A program made the translations under genes and the position numbers. From Cephalopachus bancanus (Eukaryota; Chordata; Mammalia; Primates; Tarsiidae): a stretch of DNA of 64,000 nucleotides. Shown in pieces: positions 1-10,789 of the stretch (its first letter is position 1; each line of letters starts with the position of its first letter). The DNA lies in NCBI GenBank assembly GCA_027257055.1, contig JAPVLO010000322.1:496001-560000 (forward strand), given 5' to 3'. Below the pieces are notes generated by a model. It searched no databases, was not told the DNA's origin, and saw only the letters and a program-made list of their open reading frames with translations.

Positions 1-894
1 GAAAAAAAAAGAAAAAAACAAACAAACAACTAGTGTTTACTAATGCCCAAATCTCACCCACTAAAATAAAACAAAACAAAAAAACTGTTTTGGGTTATTT
101 TGCTTCTTTTATTTAGAATTTTCTACTAAACTGTGAGAATCCCCTGACTTTTCACACAGGAAACATAGTTTCCCTATTGCAAACATATTTCTGTCTTAAT
201 TTCAGATGTAGCTCGAGCCCTGTCTTGTCAACTCTGTGTAATACACATTAAAAAATCTAAGTAGTCTTGCTGGTAACAGCAATCCTGAACAAATAGTTCA
301 TAGCTCATTGGAACAAATGAATTTGGATTAAATAATGAATGTAAACTGTTTTTAAAATTAATATTGCTATATAAACAAACTTGACAAATATTGCATTGCC
401 TGTAAATAATGTTTTAATGTTGGCCTTAATTAAATTCAATTTTCTAATATCTTATCATTACCAAAAGAAAATTACCAAGGAAGAAAATTTTGGCTTAGGT
501 GTATTTCATTTTCTTAAAATTCTTTTTTGCATAAGAGAGTAAAAAAGAATTTGCTATCGGCTAATCCCCTTCAACCCTATTTTTCATAGGCTACGCCTCA
601 TCCTTGGCTCCAACTATTGCTTTCAAATAGGAACAATGTAAAGAAAGTATGATGAGCACAAAGTGGCTCAAGGGGAGATGACTAACATACCCAAAGAAAT
701 TGTATTAGCAACTTCTTTAAGGAAAGAAAAGAAAAAAAGGAAGGGGACAGAACAAAAATACTTAAATCTCAGTCAAACTTTATTATAACAATGACCCATT
801 GCCTTGGAGCTTTCAAGGATATTAAACAGCAGCAGCTGATATATATGGTTTACTGTTTCTCAGAAGTAATCATGTCCACTGATGCAACACCCAC
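1..894 (-). other. MACF1: MACF1 intron, 5' part only (donor side)
   Basis: Intron after the exon ending at 895. The donor (gtgggt on the minus strand) is just below 895; the acceptor is outside the window. The stretch is AT-rich with A-rich runs at its low end. I see no exon, Alu or other repeat that I can name. Confidence 0.7.
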
Positions 895-1020
895 CATAGA
901 GTCCTGGAGCAGGTCCTCAAGGCGAGATAAACTGGTATTGTGGTCACAGGAATATTTTCGTTTGATGGAGTCTTGGAGGTTCCTCAAGAATGACTCCAGA
1001 TCTCGTGCATCACTGAAGAA
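895..1020 (-). CDS. MACF1: MACF1 coding exon, plakin domain (last exon in window)
   Basis: 126 bp, 42 codons, phase 0 at both ends, flanked by a cag acceptor and a gtgggt donor on the minus strand. It encodes a helical spectrin-repeat segment starting FFSDARDLESFLRNLQDSIK and ending LEDLLQDSM. This matches the plakin domain of MACF1/ACF7 just before the part that carries the SH3 domain; the SH3 exon itself is not in the window. In the full protein this region forms the rod between the actin-binding domain and the long central part, and acts in cytoplasmic linkage of F-actin to microtubules. Identification is from recalled family sequence, not a search. Confidence 0.95.
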
Positions 1021-1489
1021 CTGTGGGAACATAAGGGAAGAATGCCTTCTTATATGTTACCTAAGAAAGAACAGCCTTACTATGCTCCACTGGATTAGTG
1101 ATAGTTCATTATAAAGGCCACAGAAGCATAATCTGAAGTTAAAAAGCTATGTCAGCAGAATATTACTGATGACTACCACAAAGCCTACTAACCCCCATAG
1201 AAGAGTTAGTGTGTTTCTCTCCCTCAAAAATTGCTGCTCTTTGCTCTTGACTTCTGGCTGGTGTCATAACTTGGCTGTGAGGTATATTAATATTTCATGA
1301 AAAGTCTAGAGATTGAGTAATCAAATGTTTCAATTCACTGATATGATTACAAAATAATCAGGGAGATTAATTAAGGGCAAAAACAGAGATAACAGTTTAT
1401 TTCCTCTTCCTACCTTACCTGAAAATAAACAGTGTATTCTTTCATGTTGTGACAGATTAAAAAAAAAAAAAAAGGCCCTAATATTTTAC

Positions 1490-1912
1490 AGCTCCTTGCA
1501 TCAAGAGATAGGGTCCATTTCTCTTCCCCTTGAAGCTGGGCGTGGCTACATAACTTGCTTTGGTCAAAGGCACGTTAATAAATGTGAAAGACACAGAAAA
1601 AAAGCACTTGTGTCCTGGCACTTGCTCTCTCTTGCTACTAATGGAACACAGTCACTTTGTGAAGGCTGTTGGAATTAAGAGACACATTGCCCTGTACCCC
1701 ATCACCCCAGCCAACTGTCAAACATGTGGAGTGATGCCATTTGAGAACAACCAGGCTCCAGCCTGCCAGTAAGATAAGCAAGATGAGAAGAACCACGCAG
1801 TTGAGCCTAACCCAAATTGCTAACACAGAACCATGCACTAACCAAATGATTATTGTTTTAAGCAACTAAGTTTGGGGATGGTGATTTATATATTAAAAGT
1901 GAACTGATATAG
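1490..1912 (+). mobile_element. MLT1-type LTR (ERVL-MaLR), old solo LTR
   Basis: Degenerate LTR-like sequence with the MLT1 signature: 'acttgctttggtcaaaggcacgt' near the start and 'attgttttaagcaactaagtttggggatgg' followed by 'aactgatata' at the 3' end. It is noncoding and lies in a MACF1 intron. The family is clear from the 3' end; the subfamily is not determined. Old copies of this mammalian retrovirus-like family are generally inert LTR remnants. Confidence 0.7.
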
Positions 1913-1921
1913 ATGTGTTTT

Positions 1922-2090
1922 GTTATTTGATTTTAGAGACACTGTCTCACTCCGTCTTCCAGGCTGGAATGCATTGACATGATTGATTACAGCTCACTGC
2001 AGCGTCGACTTCCTCAGCTCAAATGATCTTCCCAAGCGCAGCTAATTTTTAAATTTTTCATGGAGATGGGGTCTTATGTTTCCCAGGTAT
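1922..2090 (-). mobile_element. Alu, 5'-truncated
   Basis: Antisense right arm plus linker of an old Alu, cut off in the linker/left arm. It is preceded by 'atagatgtgtttt' (1909-1921), the same motif that flanks the next Alu, so both sit at one target site. Confidence 0.75.
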
Positions 2091-2105
2091 GACAGATGTG
2101 TTTTT

Positions 2106-2405
2106 TTGTTTTGTTTTGTTTTGTTTTGAGTTGGAGTCTCACTCTGTCGCCCAGACTGGAGTGCAGTGGCATGCTCCCAGCCACCGCAGCCTTGACCTGC
2201 TGGGCTCCAGCGATCCTTCCACCTCAGCCTTCCAAGTAGCTGGAACTACAGGCGCCTGCTACCATGCCCAGCTAATTTTTTATTTATTGTAGAGATGAGT
2301 CTCACCAATTTGCCCGGGCGGATCTCAAACCCGCAGGGTCAGACAATTCACTCACCTCGGCCTCCCAAAGCATGGGATTACAGGCTGAGCCACCGAGCCT
2401 GGCCG
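2106..2405 (-). mobile_element. Alu, full length
   Basis: Antisense dimer starting with a (TTTTG)n tail and 'gagttggagtctcactctgtc', ending '...accgagcctggcc'. Flanked by target copies 'acagatgtgttttt' (2092-2105) and 'atagatgtgttttt' (2406-2419). Confidence 0.9.
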
Positions 2406-2478
2406 ATAGATGTGTTTTTAACCTCACCCTTCACCATATGTATGTACGCCAACACACAAACACAAACCCGCCCCATAC

Positions 2479-2574
2479 CTGAAAGTAAGCAGAATTCTCT
2501 TTCACATGCTGCTCAACACACAAGCACAGCTGCTTCATCCACTGCAGCTGAGACTGGACAGCAGCACTGTAAGC
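2479..2574 (-). CDS. MACF1: MACF1 coding exon, plakin domain
   Basis: 96 bp, 32 codons, phase 0/0; acceptor ttgcag, donor gtatgg on the minus strand. It encodes [20 protein letters not shown] followed by a segment ending ENSAYFQ, a spectrin-repeat helix of the MACF1 plakin domain with two cysteines in the LCLCV motif. It joins in frame to the exon ending at 3254 upstream and to the exon starting at 1020 downstream. Confidence 0.95.
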
Positions 2575-2621
2575 CTGCAACAACCAAACAGCAGAGAGAA
2601 GGGCATGAGTTTAACAGATCG

Positions 2622-2654
2622 TGTGTGTGTGTGTGTGTGTGTGTGTTTGTGTGT
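2622..2654. repeat. (GT)n microsatellite
   Basis: About 16 GT units with one TTTG interruption, in a short (679 bp) MACF1 intron. It directly abuts a 36-bp tandem duplication. Confidence 0.95.
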
Positions 2655-2726
2655 ACGATACTCTCTTCCAAGTACAACTCTGCTAATGATACGATACTCT
2701 CTTCCAAGTACAACTCTGCTAATGAT
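2655..2726. repeat. Perfect 36-bp tandem duplication
   Basis: Two identical 36-bp units, 2655-2690 and 2691-2726, each starting 'acgatactctcttccaagta' and ending 'gctaatgat'. No difference between copies, so the duplication is recent or homogenised. Intronic. Confidence 0.97.
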
Positions 2727-3253
2727 AGAGAAGCCAACAGAAGAGACATGGGAGATACCTGACTGGCATCTGCTCAATGCTTCTGATGAATGAGAGGCTT
2801 GCCTTTTATCCAACATGGTTTTGTTAGGAGTTACATAGAAAAGGCCTCTTCCACACTGAGTTGCAACAAAATGATCTGGCCAGCAAAACCCAGCCATAAA
2901 TAAACCCCTCCTAGATTTCGCCACTGTTTCTCTTCTTTGGGCAAAGGCACCACACCAACAAGTGGCAAGATCTGTCAGACCAGTTATTTGCAAAAATATG
3001 GTCCAAATCACTTTTTATCCTAAAGTTAGGAGCCAATGTTTCTTCTATCATTTCTCTTAGTAGTGTTCCTGGAGTATCAAAACTGTTTGCAGGCTTTTGA
3101 GGAGCTATAGGAACAGTCTGGGATGAAGGGAGAAGACCCAAGACAAATAACACTTTCTCCAGATCTTTCAGTAGAATAAAGTCTCTAATTTGTATACTTT
3201 TTCAACAAAACTCTCTTGAGCATTTGACATTCACACATTCTCAAATCACATAC
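2727..3253. other. Rest of the 679-bp MACF1 intron, unassigned
   Basis: Unique-looking sequence between the 36-bp duplication and the donor at 3253. The minus strand holds an 80-codon open frame (3153-2911) and part of a longer one. Neither lies between splice sites that would fit MACF1, and I do not recognise the predicted peptide. A fragment of an old processed pseudogene or chance are both possible. Confidence 0.5.
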
Positions 3254-3358
3254 CTCCACTGTCTGCTTGGCTGGGTGGTTCTCAAGTGACAGCAATTCTG
3301 CTGTATCTTGTAGAGAACGAAACGCATCCTGTTTCTCCTCCAGCTCCATTGTCAACTC
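3254..3358 (-). CDS. MACF1: MACF1 coding exon, plakin domain
   Basis: 105 bp, 35 codons, phase 0/0; acceptor ttttag, donor gtatgt on the minus strand. It encodes ELTMELEEKQDAFRSLQDTA and then ELLSLENHPAKQTVE, the spectrin-repeat segment of the plakin domain that follows the NYFS exon (5024-5185) and precedes AYSAAV (2479-2574). The strongly helical, charged composition is typical of the rod. Confidence 0.95.
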
Positions 3359-3599
3359 CTAAAAATGGAATTCAATTTTATGGAATAAGTGCTATTAAGG
3401 GAGTGGGTAGTACAAAGAAAATGCTGTGTTCCCTGCCCTACTTTAAAGGCGCCTGCAACAGAGAACTGGTGCCAAAGTGAGACATATAAACAACATATGC
3501 CAGAGAACTGCTGAGAAGGACAAAAATGTTGACATTATTGGAAAGTGATTCACCAAGGGCATGGGACCAGAGCTAGACCTGAGTAATGTGGGGAAACAC

Positions 3600-3860
3600 A
3601 AAATGGAGCAAAGAAAGGAGATAACTTGGTTGGAGTGAATAGTTCACATCAGCACCCACACCAGTACATAACACACCAGTAGACGGACCGTTCCCTCAGT
3701 TTACAAAGTTCTTCTCTGGCTCTAAATTCTACTGACTCCAGGACCCAATTTAAATGCCAGCATTTCTGTGACACTGGATACTGATCCTTACTATCAGATT
3801 TATTCTTTCTCCTTGATATTTTTGGAGTACTTTCTTTTTATATCACAGCCTAATTTTAGT
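3600..3860. other. Intron stretch, possible old L2 remnant
   Basis: Intronic sequence with phrases that resemble the L2 3' region ('ctggctctaaattctactgactccaggaccca'), too diverged to assign firmly. The rest of 3359-4060 shows nothing I can name. Confidence 0.25.
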
Positions 3861-4041
3861 TCTTATACAACTTCTCATATTATAGTATCCATTCTTTCTT
3901 CTTCACTTCAGAAGAATCATATGTCATTCTCCAATTAAGAGAAGTCTGTTTGTTTAAAAACCTAAATCAATAGAATTAAAGTATCTAAAGTGAGTCTTGG
4001 ATCAAAAACAAAAACAAAAAACTCCCTATTTGCATAGTTTA

Positions 4042-4354
<313 letters not shown>

Positions 4355-4539
4355 ATTGAGTGTGGAAATATAAGTAACTAAAAGAGAGAACTCTACTGGT
4401 CTACATCTTTCATTGAAAGTAATAAAAGCACTGTGCCATTGTTCAATGCTGAAGTTTTCTTCCAATTTTACAAATGAGGGAACTGAAACCAAAAAATTAT
4501 TAAACGAATTAAGGATAATTCAGAAATTTGTGTGAAGCC

Positions 4540-4775
4540 AAGAGTATACCCCAGTTACACAATACTATACTAAGTGCTTTGCCTAAATTAACTTATTAAA
4601 TCTTAATCTTTTATACAACCCTTTGAAGTGGTGCTATTATCCCATTTAACAAAGGTCCAGAGAAATTAAATAAGACCATAGAGCATGTGAGTGAAAGAAT
4701 AAGAATTTGAATTTAGTTCTGTATCATTCCAAAGCCTACAATCTTAACCACAAAGTTGTACTGCTTCTAAAATAA
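4540..4775 (-). mobile_element. MIR SINE
   Basis: Antisense MIR: 'ctttgaagtggtgctattatccca', 'ggtccagagaaattaaataa' and the end 'aatcttaaccacaaagttgtactgc'. Diverged but in the right order over the core. Confidence 0.7.
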
Positions 4776-5023
4776 CTCAGTTTACAGATTGCTGCTCTAT
4801 TCACCCCAGACACTGCCTTTCTAAATGCATCCTAGTCAAATTAATTTTAGGACTCTATTACTCCTCTCCATATACACTTCCACATGCACAGATGCATTGA
4901 GCAGAGTCCCTACTCCATCTAGCAGAGTGCAACTCCAGTCACCCAAGCTTTTGGCAGACTAGTCCCTCTGTCTCCTTCAGCTGCTATTAAATAAATATGA
5001 CAGGTCTGCTGTGCTAGACTCAC

Positions 5024-5185
5024 AGAGAAGTAATTCTTCTTGGCTGAGATATTGGGATTGTTGTCACTCCAGTCATATGCCAGTTCCTCCTCCTCCTTCT
5101 CATTCAACCAGATCAACTCAGCTGTAGCTCTGGAGACAAATTTATGCAGACTCTGAAGGTGCCTCATCCGAAAGCTCGAAGTTTC
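5024..5185 (-). CDS. MACF1: MACF1 coding exon, plakin domain
   Basis: 162 bp, 54 codons, phase 0/0; acceptor tctag, donor gtgagt on the minus strand. The peptide starts [20 protein letters not shown], continues through [20 protein letters not shown] and ends SAKKNYFS. It is a plakin-domain spectrin repeat of MACF1; the W-L-N-E-K-E-E/D-E-E-L signature recurs in plakins such as dystonin and plectin. The acidic EEEE run is encoded by GAG codons. Confidence 0.96.
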
Positions 5186-5266
5186 CTAGACAAAGCAAGG
5201 ATTACAAAGTTAGAATGCCAGGTTTTTCATCTGTAGAAGACAGCACATTTGACATCAAAGAAAAGA

Positions 5267-5403
5267 ATAGCTAGGTGCGCAGGCTCACGCCTATAATCCC
5301 AGCACTTTGAGAGGCAGAGATGAGAGGATTGTCTGAACTCAGGGGTTCGAGACCAGCCTGAACAACATGGTGAGACCTCGCCTCTACAATAAAAAAAAAA
5401 AAA
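5267..5403 (+). mobile_element. Alu left arm, older element split by a younger Alu
   Basis: Left monomer starting 'gctaggtgcgcaggctcacg' up to the A-rich linker. Its right arm is at 5688-5825 on the other side of a younger Alu, so this is a nested pair. Confidence 0.85.
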
Positions 5404-5687
5404 TTAAGCCGGGCTCGGTGGCTCAGCCTGTAATCCTGCGCCTTTGGGAGGCTGAGGTGAGTGGATTGCCTGAGCCCGCGGGTTCGAGACCTGCCTGGGC
5501 AGTGAGACCTCATCTCTACAATAAATCAAAAAATCAGCCGGGCGTGGTAGCGCATGCCTGTAATTCCAGCTACTTGGAAGGCTGAGGCGGAAGGATCGCC
5601 GGAGCCCAGCAGGCGAGGCTGCGGTGGCCGGGAGCGGCCACTGCACTCCAGTCTGGGCGACTGAGTGAGACTCCAACTCAAAAAAAA
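5404..5687 (+). mobile_element. Alu, young subfamily, nested
   Basis: Full dimer starting 'gccgggctcggtggctcagc', with 'cctgcgcctttgggagg', B box 'gcgggttcgagacc', the shortened 'gggcagtgagacc' and right arm 'gccggagcccagcagg'. Inserted in the A-rich linker of the older Alu. Confidence 0.92.
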
Positions 5688-5825
5688 AATTAGCCAGGCT
5701 TGGTGGTGCATGCCTGTGATTCCAGCTACTTGAAAGGCTGAGGTAGAAAGATTACCTGTGGTGGCTGTGAGCATGCCACTACACTACAGTCTGGGTGACA
5801 GAGTGAGTCTCCAACTCAAAAAAAT
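5688..5825 (+). mobile_element. Alu right arm of the split older element
   Basis: Right monomer 'agccaggcttggtggtgcat' to 'gagtctccaactcaaaaaaa', the second half of the element begun at 5267. Confidence 0.85.
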
Positions 5826-6353
5826 AAAAGGAAAGAATAACTCAGTAAATGAATTTAGCCTTGCCTTTTAATCTCTAAGCTCTTCTCCATATATTTTGTA
5901 CAAATTCTGTACAAGTTTGATGCAAGACTCCCAGAGCCCTTGTCAATCCTAGACAGATGATAAAATACATAAGGCCTTGTGGGCTTCCTGAATAAAAAAT
6001 TACTCTGGACAACCTTGACAGGGATGAAAATCAACAGCTAAGAGGGAATTTCTTCTCTACTAATCTCAAACATTTATTTTGGTATCTCAAAGCACATACA
6101 GCCACTGGTTTGGTGAAGCATGACAGATAGGATAGGATCTAAAAACTTTCTGGAACAGTGGTTTCCTAATGACTAAGAAAATTGAGAAAATGTTATAATA
6201 CATATGAACAACTACATTTAAAAAATGATATAACCTAATAAGCAAAAAACCAAAATAGAACGAAACCACAAGTTTTCTGAACTAGAAAAGAAAGTTGATT
6301 AGAGGGAACAGACTTTCCAGGAGCTGAACATAAGAGAGTCGGCCGAGACTTAC

Positions 6354-6431
6354 CCTCAATTTACAATACTGTGTCTCCAGCTTTCCAAGAGTTTCAGCAT
6401 AGCTGGTGTGGAAATTTGGGGACATCTTTCC
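6354..6431 (-). CDS. MACF1: MACF1 coding exon, plakin domain
   Basis: 78 bp, 26 codons, phase 0/0; acceptor attag, donor gtaagt on the minus strand. It encodes GKMSPNFHTSYAETLGKLET then QYCKLR. It follows the exon ending EARLYE (7487-7615) and precedes ETSSFR (5024-5185). It is a spectrin-repeat helix of the plakin domain. Confidence 0.94.
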
Positions 6432-6974
6432 CTAATAAGAAATGCATGAAATAAAAATACATTAGAGAAAGAATATGTACTATATGTCATGGTTTCAACT
6501 ATGTAAACATTATGTCTACATATAGATAAGGACTGGCTGTTCTAAGAAAACAGAAGCTTATGCAACAAATCTCCGGGTCAGATTTTATAGCCTGGAGCAG
6601 CATTGAGTAGCACAGTCCAGCAGGGTAACTACAACTGCTATCCTGTGTTTCCAGCAATTGTGAGAAACTTTTAAGTAAAATCTATGCCTGATGATTCCCA
6701 AACTACTCAGTCGCTTTCTTGAAAGGGATTGTTGAAATTTTAAAAATAGCAAGACAGAATAATGAGTGAGTGAATAGTCTTCAGAAAGATCGAGTGAATA
6801 GTTTTCCCATACCAGCTCTCTATTGCAAGACAGATGAAGAAGTGAAAAGAGCATGACCTTTTAGAGGCACAGGGCCTGAGTTTGGATACTGTATCCAATA
6901 CATATTAATTCTGACATTAGCTTCCAGTTTCACTTGTAGTAAAAATTAAGTTAATGATAGTAAAAATGGGGTTA

Positions 6975-7267
<293 letters not shown>

Positions 7268-7486
7268 GGGGGTGGGGGGGACAATAAAAATACCTTCCTC
7301 ACAAGTTTATTTCAGAGATTAACAGAGACACTTCATGTGAAGAGCAAATTTGTCAGAAAGAGCTAGTCATCATTCTAATTCTTTTCCAGAGCCCCGTTTC
7401 TCCTTAGAGATAGCTTTATTGTACCTACTGTCCTACTATCCATTGCAACCCTGTCCCTCCCATAATGGATTCTGAAGGCTACACAC

Positions 7487-7615
7487 CTCATACAACCTGG
7501 CCTCTTTGACACTTGAACCCAGTTCTTCTACACTGGTGTGGATATGTTGCTGCGTTTCTAGCTGCAACTCCACACTAGGCAGGTCATTGCCCCACTCTGC
7601 TCGTTCCAGTTTCAT
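7487..7615 (-). CDS. MACF1: MACF1 coding exon, plakin domain
   Basis: 129 bp, 43 codons, phase 0/0; acceptor tctcag, donor gtgtgt (weaker than the other donors) on the minus strand. It encodes MKLERAEWGNDLPSVELQLE, then TQQHIHTSVEELGSSVKEAR and LYE. This is a plakin-domain spectrin repeat of MACF1. Confidence 0.95.
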
Positions 7616-7962
7616 CTGAGAAAGAGAAAATATGTATGTAATATTTTATGCTAAGTTGGTATGAGAAGAAAATGGTCAGAATCAATGTTTGGATAGGGAC
7701 GGGTAGCGGATTGAGCAAAAGGATACCTAAACCATCTCCATCAATCTATGCCTTTTACAGGAAAATATGCCATAATCACCCTCAAGGAGATGTAGAGCAA
7801 AGCCTAACCACCACAACAGCAACAGCCTTTTGCTGCTGCATTAGAGGAATACACTCTTGAAGTAATCAGAAAAGGGTCTTCACAGGCTTAATGTGCTTAA
7901 CTTTATAGTTTAGGCATTTCTTTTTGTGAAGTCTCTTCACTTCACAATCAGAACTGATATAA

Positions 7963-8247
7963 GGGCTGGGAGTGGTGGCTCAAGTCCAATCCCAGCACTT
8001 TGGGAGGCTGAGGTAAGAAGAGACCAGCTAGGCAACTTGGTGAGACCTCATTTCTACAATATATCATAAAATAAGATAGGCGTGGCAGTGTGCGCCTGTA
8101 GTATCAGCTACTTGGAAGTTGAGGCGGAAGGATTGCCTGAGACCAGCAGGTCAAGGCTGTAGTGCCCGTCATCATGCCACAGCACTGCACTGCCACTGCA
8201 CTGTGTAGGCAACAGAGTGAGACTCCAACTCGGAAAAAAAAAAAAAA
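7963..8247 (+). mobile_element. Alu, diverged
   Basis: Sense dimer from 'gggctgggagtggtggctca' to 'gactccaactcggaaaaaaa', with a deletion in the left arm (missing 'ggattgcctgagccc' block). Confidence 0.85.
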
Positions 8248-8765
8248 GAACTGATACAGGAGAGAAACATCTAAAAATATTTAGTTTCATTCAAGGCATC
8301 AATGATTGGCCAATGGAAAATAATTTTAAAACAGGTTGTCTTTGGATATTGTTATATATTGGTACATGGGGAATCTATTATCTGAGACTGGGAAGAAATT
8401 AATATAAAACAAAAGGGTTAGATGGATAGGGACAATATCAAATTTGAACCATTGTCCTAGAACACATGTAAACAGTGCCACTTGGAATTGTGGAAAACAG
8501 CAGTCTTACTTAAACAAAATAAAGAATAAACTCCTCTGTCAATGAGGAAATTTCAGAAAAGATAACAGATTTAGACACTGCAAATTTTCCCCAAACTCTA
8601 ACTTAGAGTAAAGTTACCTGAAGGGAACAGATTTCCAGGGTTTCAAATTAGAAAACTGTATGCCATTCATTGTGGGGTTGTGAGGATTTGTGCTGGCACT
8701 ATCCATTTAAGATTTAAGGAGAAGGGAAATTGGGTTCCAGGTAGCATCAATAATTAAGAGAATAA

Positions 8766-8876
8766 AGTCAGACATGGGGGCACACATCAGCTAATTGTGA
8801 AGCTGAGGTAGGAGGACTGTTTAAGACCAGGAGTTCAAGTGCAGTCTGGGTGACATGGCGAGAGCTCCCCCCAAAA
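8766..8876 (+). mobile_element. Alu left monomer fragment
   Basis: Diverged left arm: 'gcacacatcagctaattgtg', 'gaccaggagttcaagtgcagtctgggtgacatgg'. Ends in an (AAT)n tail. Confidence 0.6.
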
Positions 8877-8925
8877 ATAATTATAATAATAATTAATAAT
8901 AATAATAGTTGATAATATTACTATT
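8877..8925. repeat. (AAT)n-rich tract
   Basis: 'ataattataataataattaataataataatag', a microsatellite grown from the A-rich tail of the Alu fragment before it. Confidence 0.8.
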
Positions 8926-9038
8926 AATGGAATCTGTACAAGAGACACAGAGAAACCTAGTCCTCTTGGATAAGCTGATGGAGTCAGGAAACATCTCACT
9001 GGCATTGCACTGCATAAGTCTTTTGGACATATACCCAC

Positions 9039-9315
9039 CTGCATCTCCTCTACCCAAGACAGTAGTTCATAAACAAATCGGAGATTGCCTTCATCTTCAG
9101 AAGACGAGATAGCCACAAGTTCAGCTCGAGTCATAGGCTTTCGGAACCAAGAGGTAGAAGAAGAATGGGTTGCCTTGGTTAAGGGTTCTGCTTTCAGATG
9201 AGTAGTGGTTAAAGTTAAGGGTGGAGCCAATTCAAGTGAAGTGAAATGGCCTTTCCGGTACAGGTTTGTACACTCTAGACGCAAGGTAACCAGCTCATCC
9301 TGCAAACGCATGACC
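9039..9315 (-). CDS. MACF1: MACF1 coding exon, plakin domain
   Basis: 277 bp, the largest constitutive exon here. It starts with one base that completes an Arg codon (AG|G) and ends in phase 0; acceptor tctcag, donor gtgggt on the minus strand. The peptide runs VMRLQDELVTLRLECTNLYR..., then a Ser/Thr/Pro-rich linker (TLTTTHLKAEPLTKATHSSS), then FRKPMTRAELVAISSSEDEG and a helical end YELLSWVEEMQ. The unstructured linker between two spectrin repeats is typical of the plakin domain; the RKPMTRAEL block is recognisably MACF1. Confidence 0.97.
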
Positions 9316-9537
9316 CTGAGATGGAAGAAAACATAACAAACTTTTTCAAATAAAATCTTCCCTATCCATCTGACAAAAAAGTGATAAAAAATAAAAATAA
9401 GATCATATTAGAAGTGTTTTGAAAAAGAAAAAATGTCACATGAATGCAAGGTGATTGTTAACATCTTTATCTAGTTCAGAGTCATTTGGCATTAAGGCAA
9501 ATGCCAAATTACAGTGTTAACTGGAAGGAAGCAAGCC

Positions 9538-9598
9538 AATATCTATCTATCTGTCTGTCTGTCTGTACATCCATCTGTACATCCATCCATCCATCCAA
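9538..9598. repeat. Compound tetranucleotide microsatellite
   Basis: (ATCT)n then (GTCT)n then (ATCC)n in series, in a MACF1 intron. Such stepwise unit changes are common in old tetranucleotide tracts. Confidence 0.9.
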
Positions 9599-9629
9599 CA
9601 CCTGGATAGTATAACAAAATAAACAATAG

Positions 9630-9765
9630 ATTAGGGGTCAAGAGATGTGGGTCCTAGTCGTGGCTCTATACAAACTAGCCATGTAACTTTAGGCATTCCT
9701 GCAAATCCTCTTCTGTGGGTCTCAGTTTCCTCCTGCATAAAACAATGCATCAGATCAACACTGTT
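9630..9765 (+). mobile_element. MIR SINE
   Basis: Sense MIR core: 'gtgggtcctagtcgtggctc', 'tagccatgtaactttaggca', 'tctcagtttcctcctgcataaaa'. Confidence 0.7.
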
Positions 9766-10047
9766 TCTAAACCAGATATGCTATCACATCCCAGAAAGTT
9801 ACTCTGAAATATGTGGAAACATTACAAGATACCACAATAACTGGGGGACTCCTATAGATACTTACCAGGAAAGGGTTGCAATAAAGGGAAACTGTCCTCC
9901 ACTAAGATAACTTTCCTGCCCAAATACCTGTAGTATCCCCACTGAGACACTGACCTCCAAAGTCCAAGTTCTAAGATTCAGTGCCTGACTCTTAATGCAT
10001 GAGCCTCAGCAGTATGCAAGCCTTCCATTTGAGTACCTTGTTCTTAC

Positions 10048-10202
10048 CTAAAAGCCAGTTCTTCTAGCTGGTAGTAATTCTCATCCCGTAGGATCTGGAG
10101 ATCCACCTGCAGTTGCCTGATGAGACCTTCACACTCCTGAATGTACATGATGACATCAGATTCACACTGTACCGGCTGACCTGATTCCAGGTGAGCAGCA
10201 TC
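10048..10202 (-). CDS. MACF1: MACF1 coding exon, plakin domain
   Basis: 155 bp; starts phase 0, ends with AG of a split Arg codon; acceptor tctcag, donor gtaaga on the minus strand. It encodes DAAHLESGQPVQCESDVIMY, IQECEGLIRQLQVDLQILRD and ENYYQLEELAF. This is the long helical spectrin-repeat segment early in the plakin domain. Only 206 bp of intron separates it from the previous exon. Confidence 0.96.
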
Positions 10203-10408
10203 CTGAGACAGAAAGAGAGAATAAGCATAGGAAAATATCCATTGCCCCCATTGACTAGGATGGAGGAGCCAAAGAGCCTTCCACAATGCCAAAAAAGAGA
10301 GAATAACACAGCTGGATTCTTCAGCTGTGAAGTTAGACCATTAAAGCAGAGGATGAGAAGCAGAAAACATGTGGCATAAGAAGAGGGACAAAACAGTCAA
10401 AGACTTAC

Positions 10409-10502
10409 AGCTTGCAGTGTATTCTTAGCTAGTGTTAGTTTTTCTTCACAGTTCAAAGCACCATTCTGGATTTTGTTTGCAATCTGTAGCAGCAACTCCA
10501 GC
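10409..10502 (-). CDS. MACF1: MACF1 coding exon, plakin domain
   Basis: 94 bp; the first base completes the Arg codon started in the 10588-10715 exon, and it ends in phase 0; acceptor tttaag, donor gtaagt on the minus strand. It encodes LELLLQIANKIQNGALNCEE then KLTLAKNTLQA, a helix of the first plakin spectrin repeats. The intron above it is only 85 bp. Confidence 0.95.
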
Positions 10503-10587
10503 CTTAAAGAAGATAAAAATCATCGTCAAGTACAAGGCTCAAAGCAGCCCATTAAGTAATGCCGATCACCCTTAGGCTCTGGCCCAC

Positions 10588-10715
10588 CTCTCTACAGCTG
10601 GCCGAAGTGATTTCTCTCGCTCCAGCATCTCTATGATGAGCTTTCCCCATTCTTCTTCCACATCATTAGGGTGATAACCTTGAGGCAGCTTAATTCGGCC
10701 AAATTCAATCCATAC
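10588..10715 (-). CDS. MACF1: MACF1 coding exon, plakin domain
   Basis: 128 bp; starts phase 0, ends AG of a split Arg codon; acceptor ttcag, donor gtgggc on the minus strand. It encodes [20 protein letters not shown], then [20 protein letters not shown] and VE. The IKLPQGYHP and EEWGKL blocks are strongly conserved in MACF1 and its paralogue dystonin; MACF1 is preferred from the neighbouring exons. Confidence 0.97.
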
Positions 10716-10789
10716 CTGAAAGGGATACTCTTTCAGTCCAAAAACACAACCATGCTCTCTGGTGCCAGTTTTCATTTACTCTTTGTATA

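Noticed and set aside
2295..2762. 155-codon plus-strand frame over Alu, exon antisense and GT repeat
   Set aside because: Composite of Alu and (GT)n translation (VCVCVCV run); on the wrong strand for MACF1.
8835..9311. 158-codon minus-strand frame taken as one ORF
   Set aside because: Only 9315-9039 is the MACF1 exon; the remainder reads through the donor into intron and Alu sequence.
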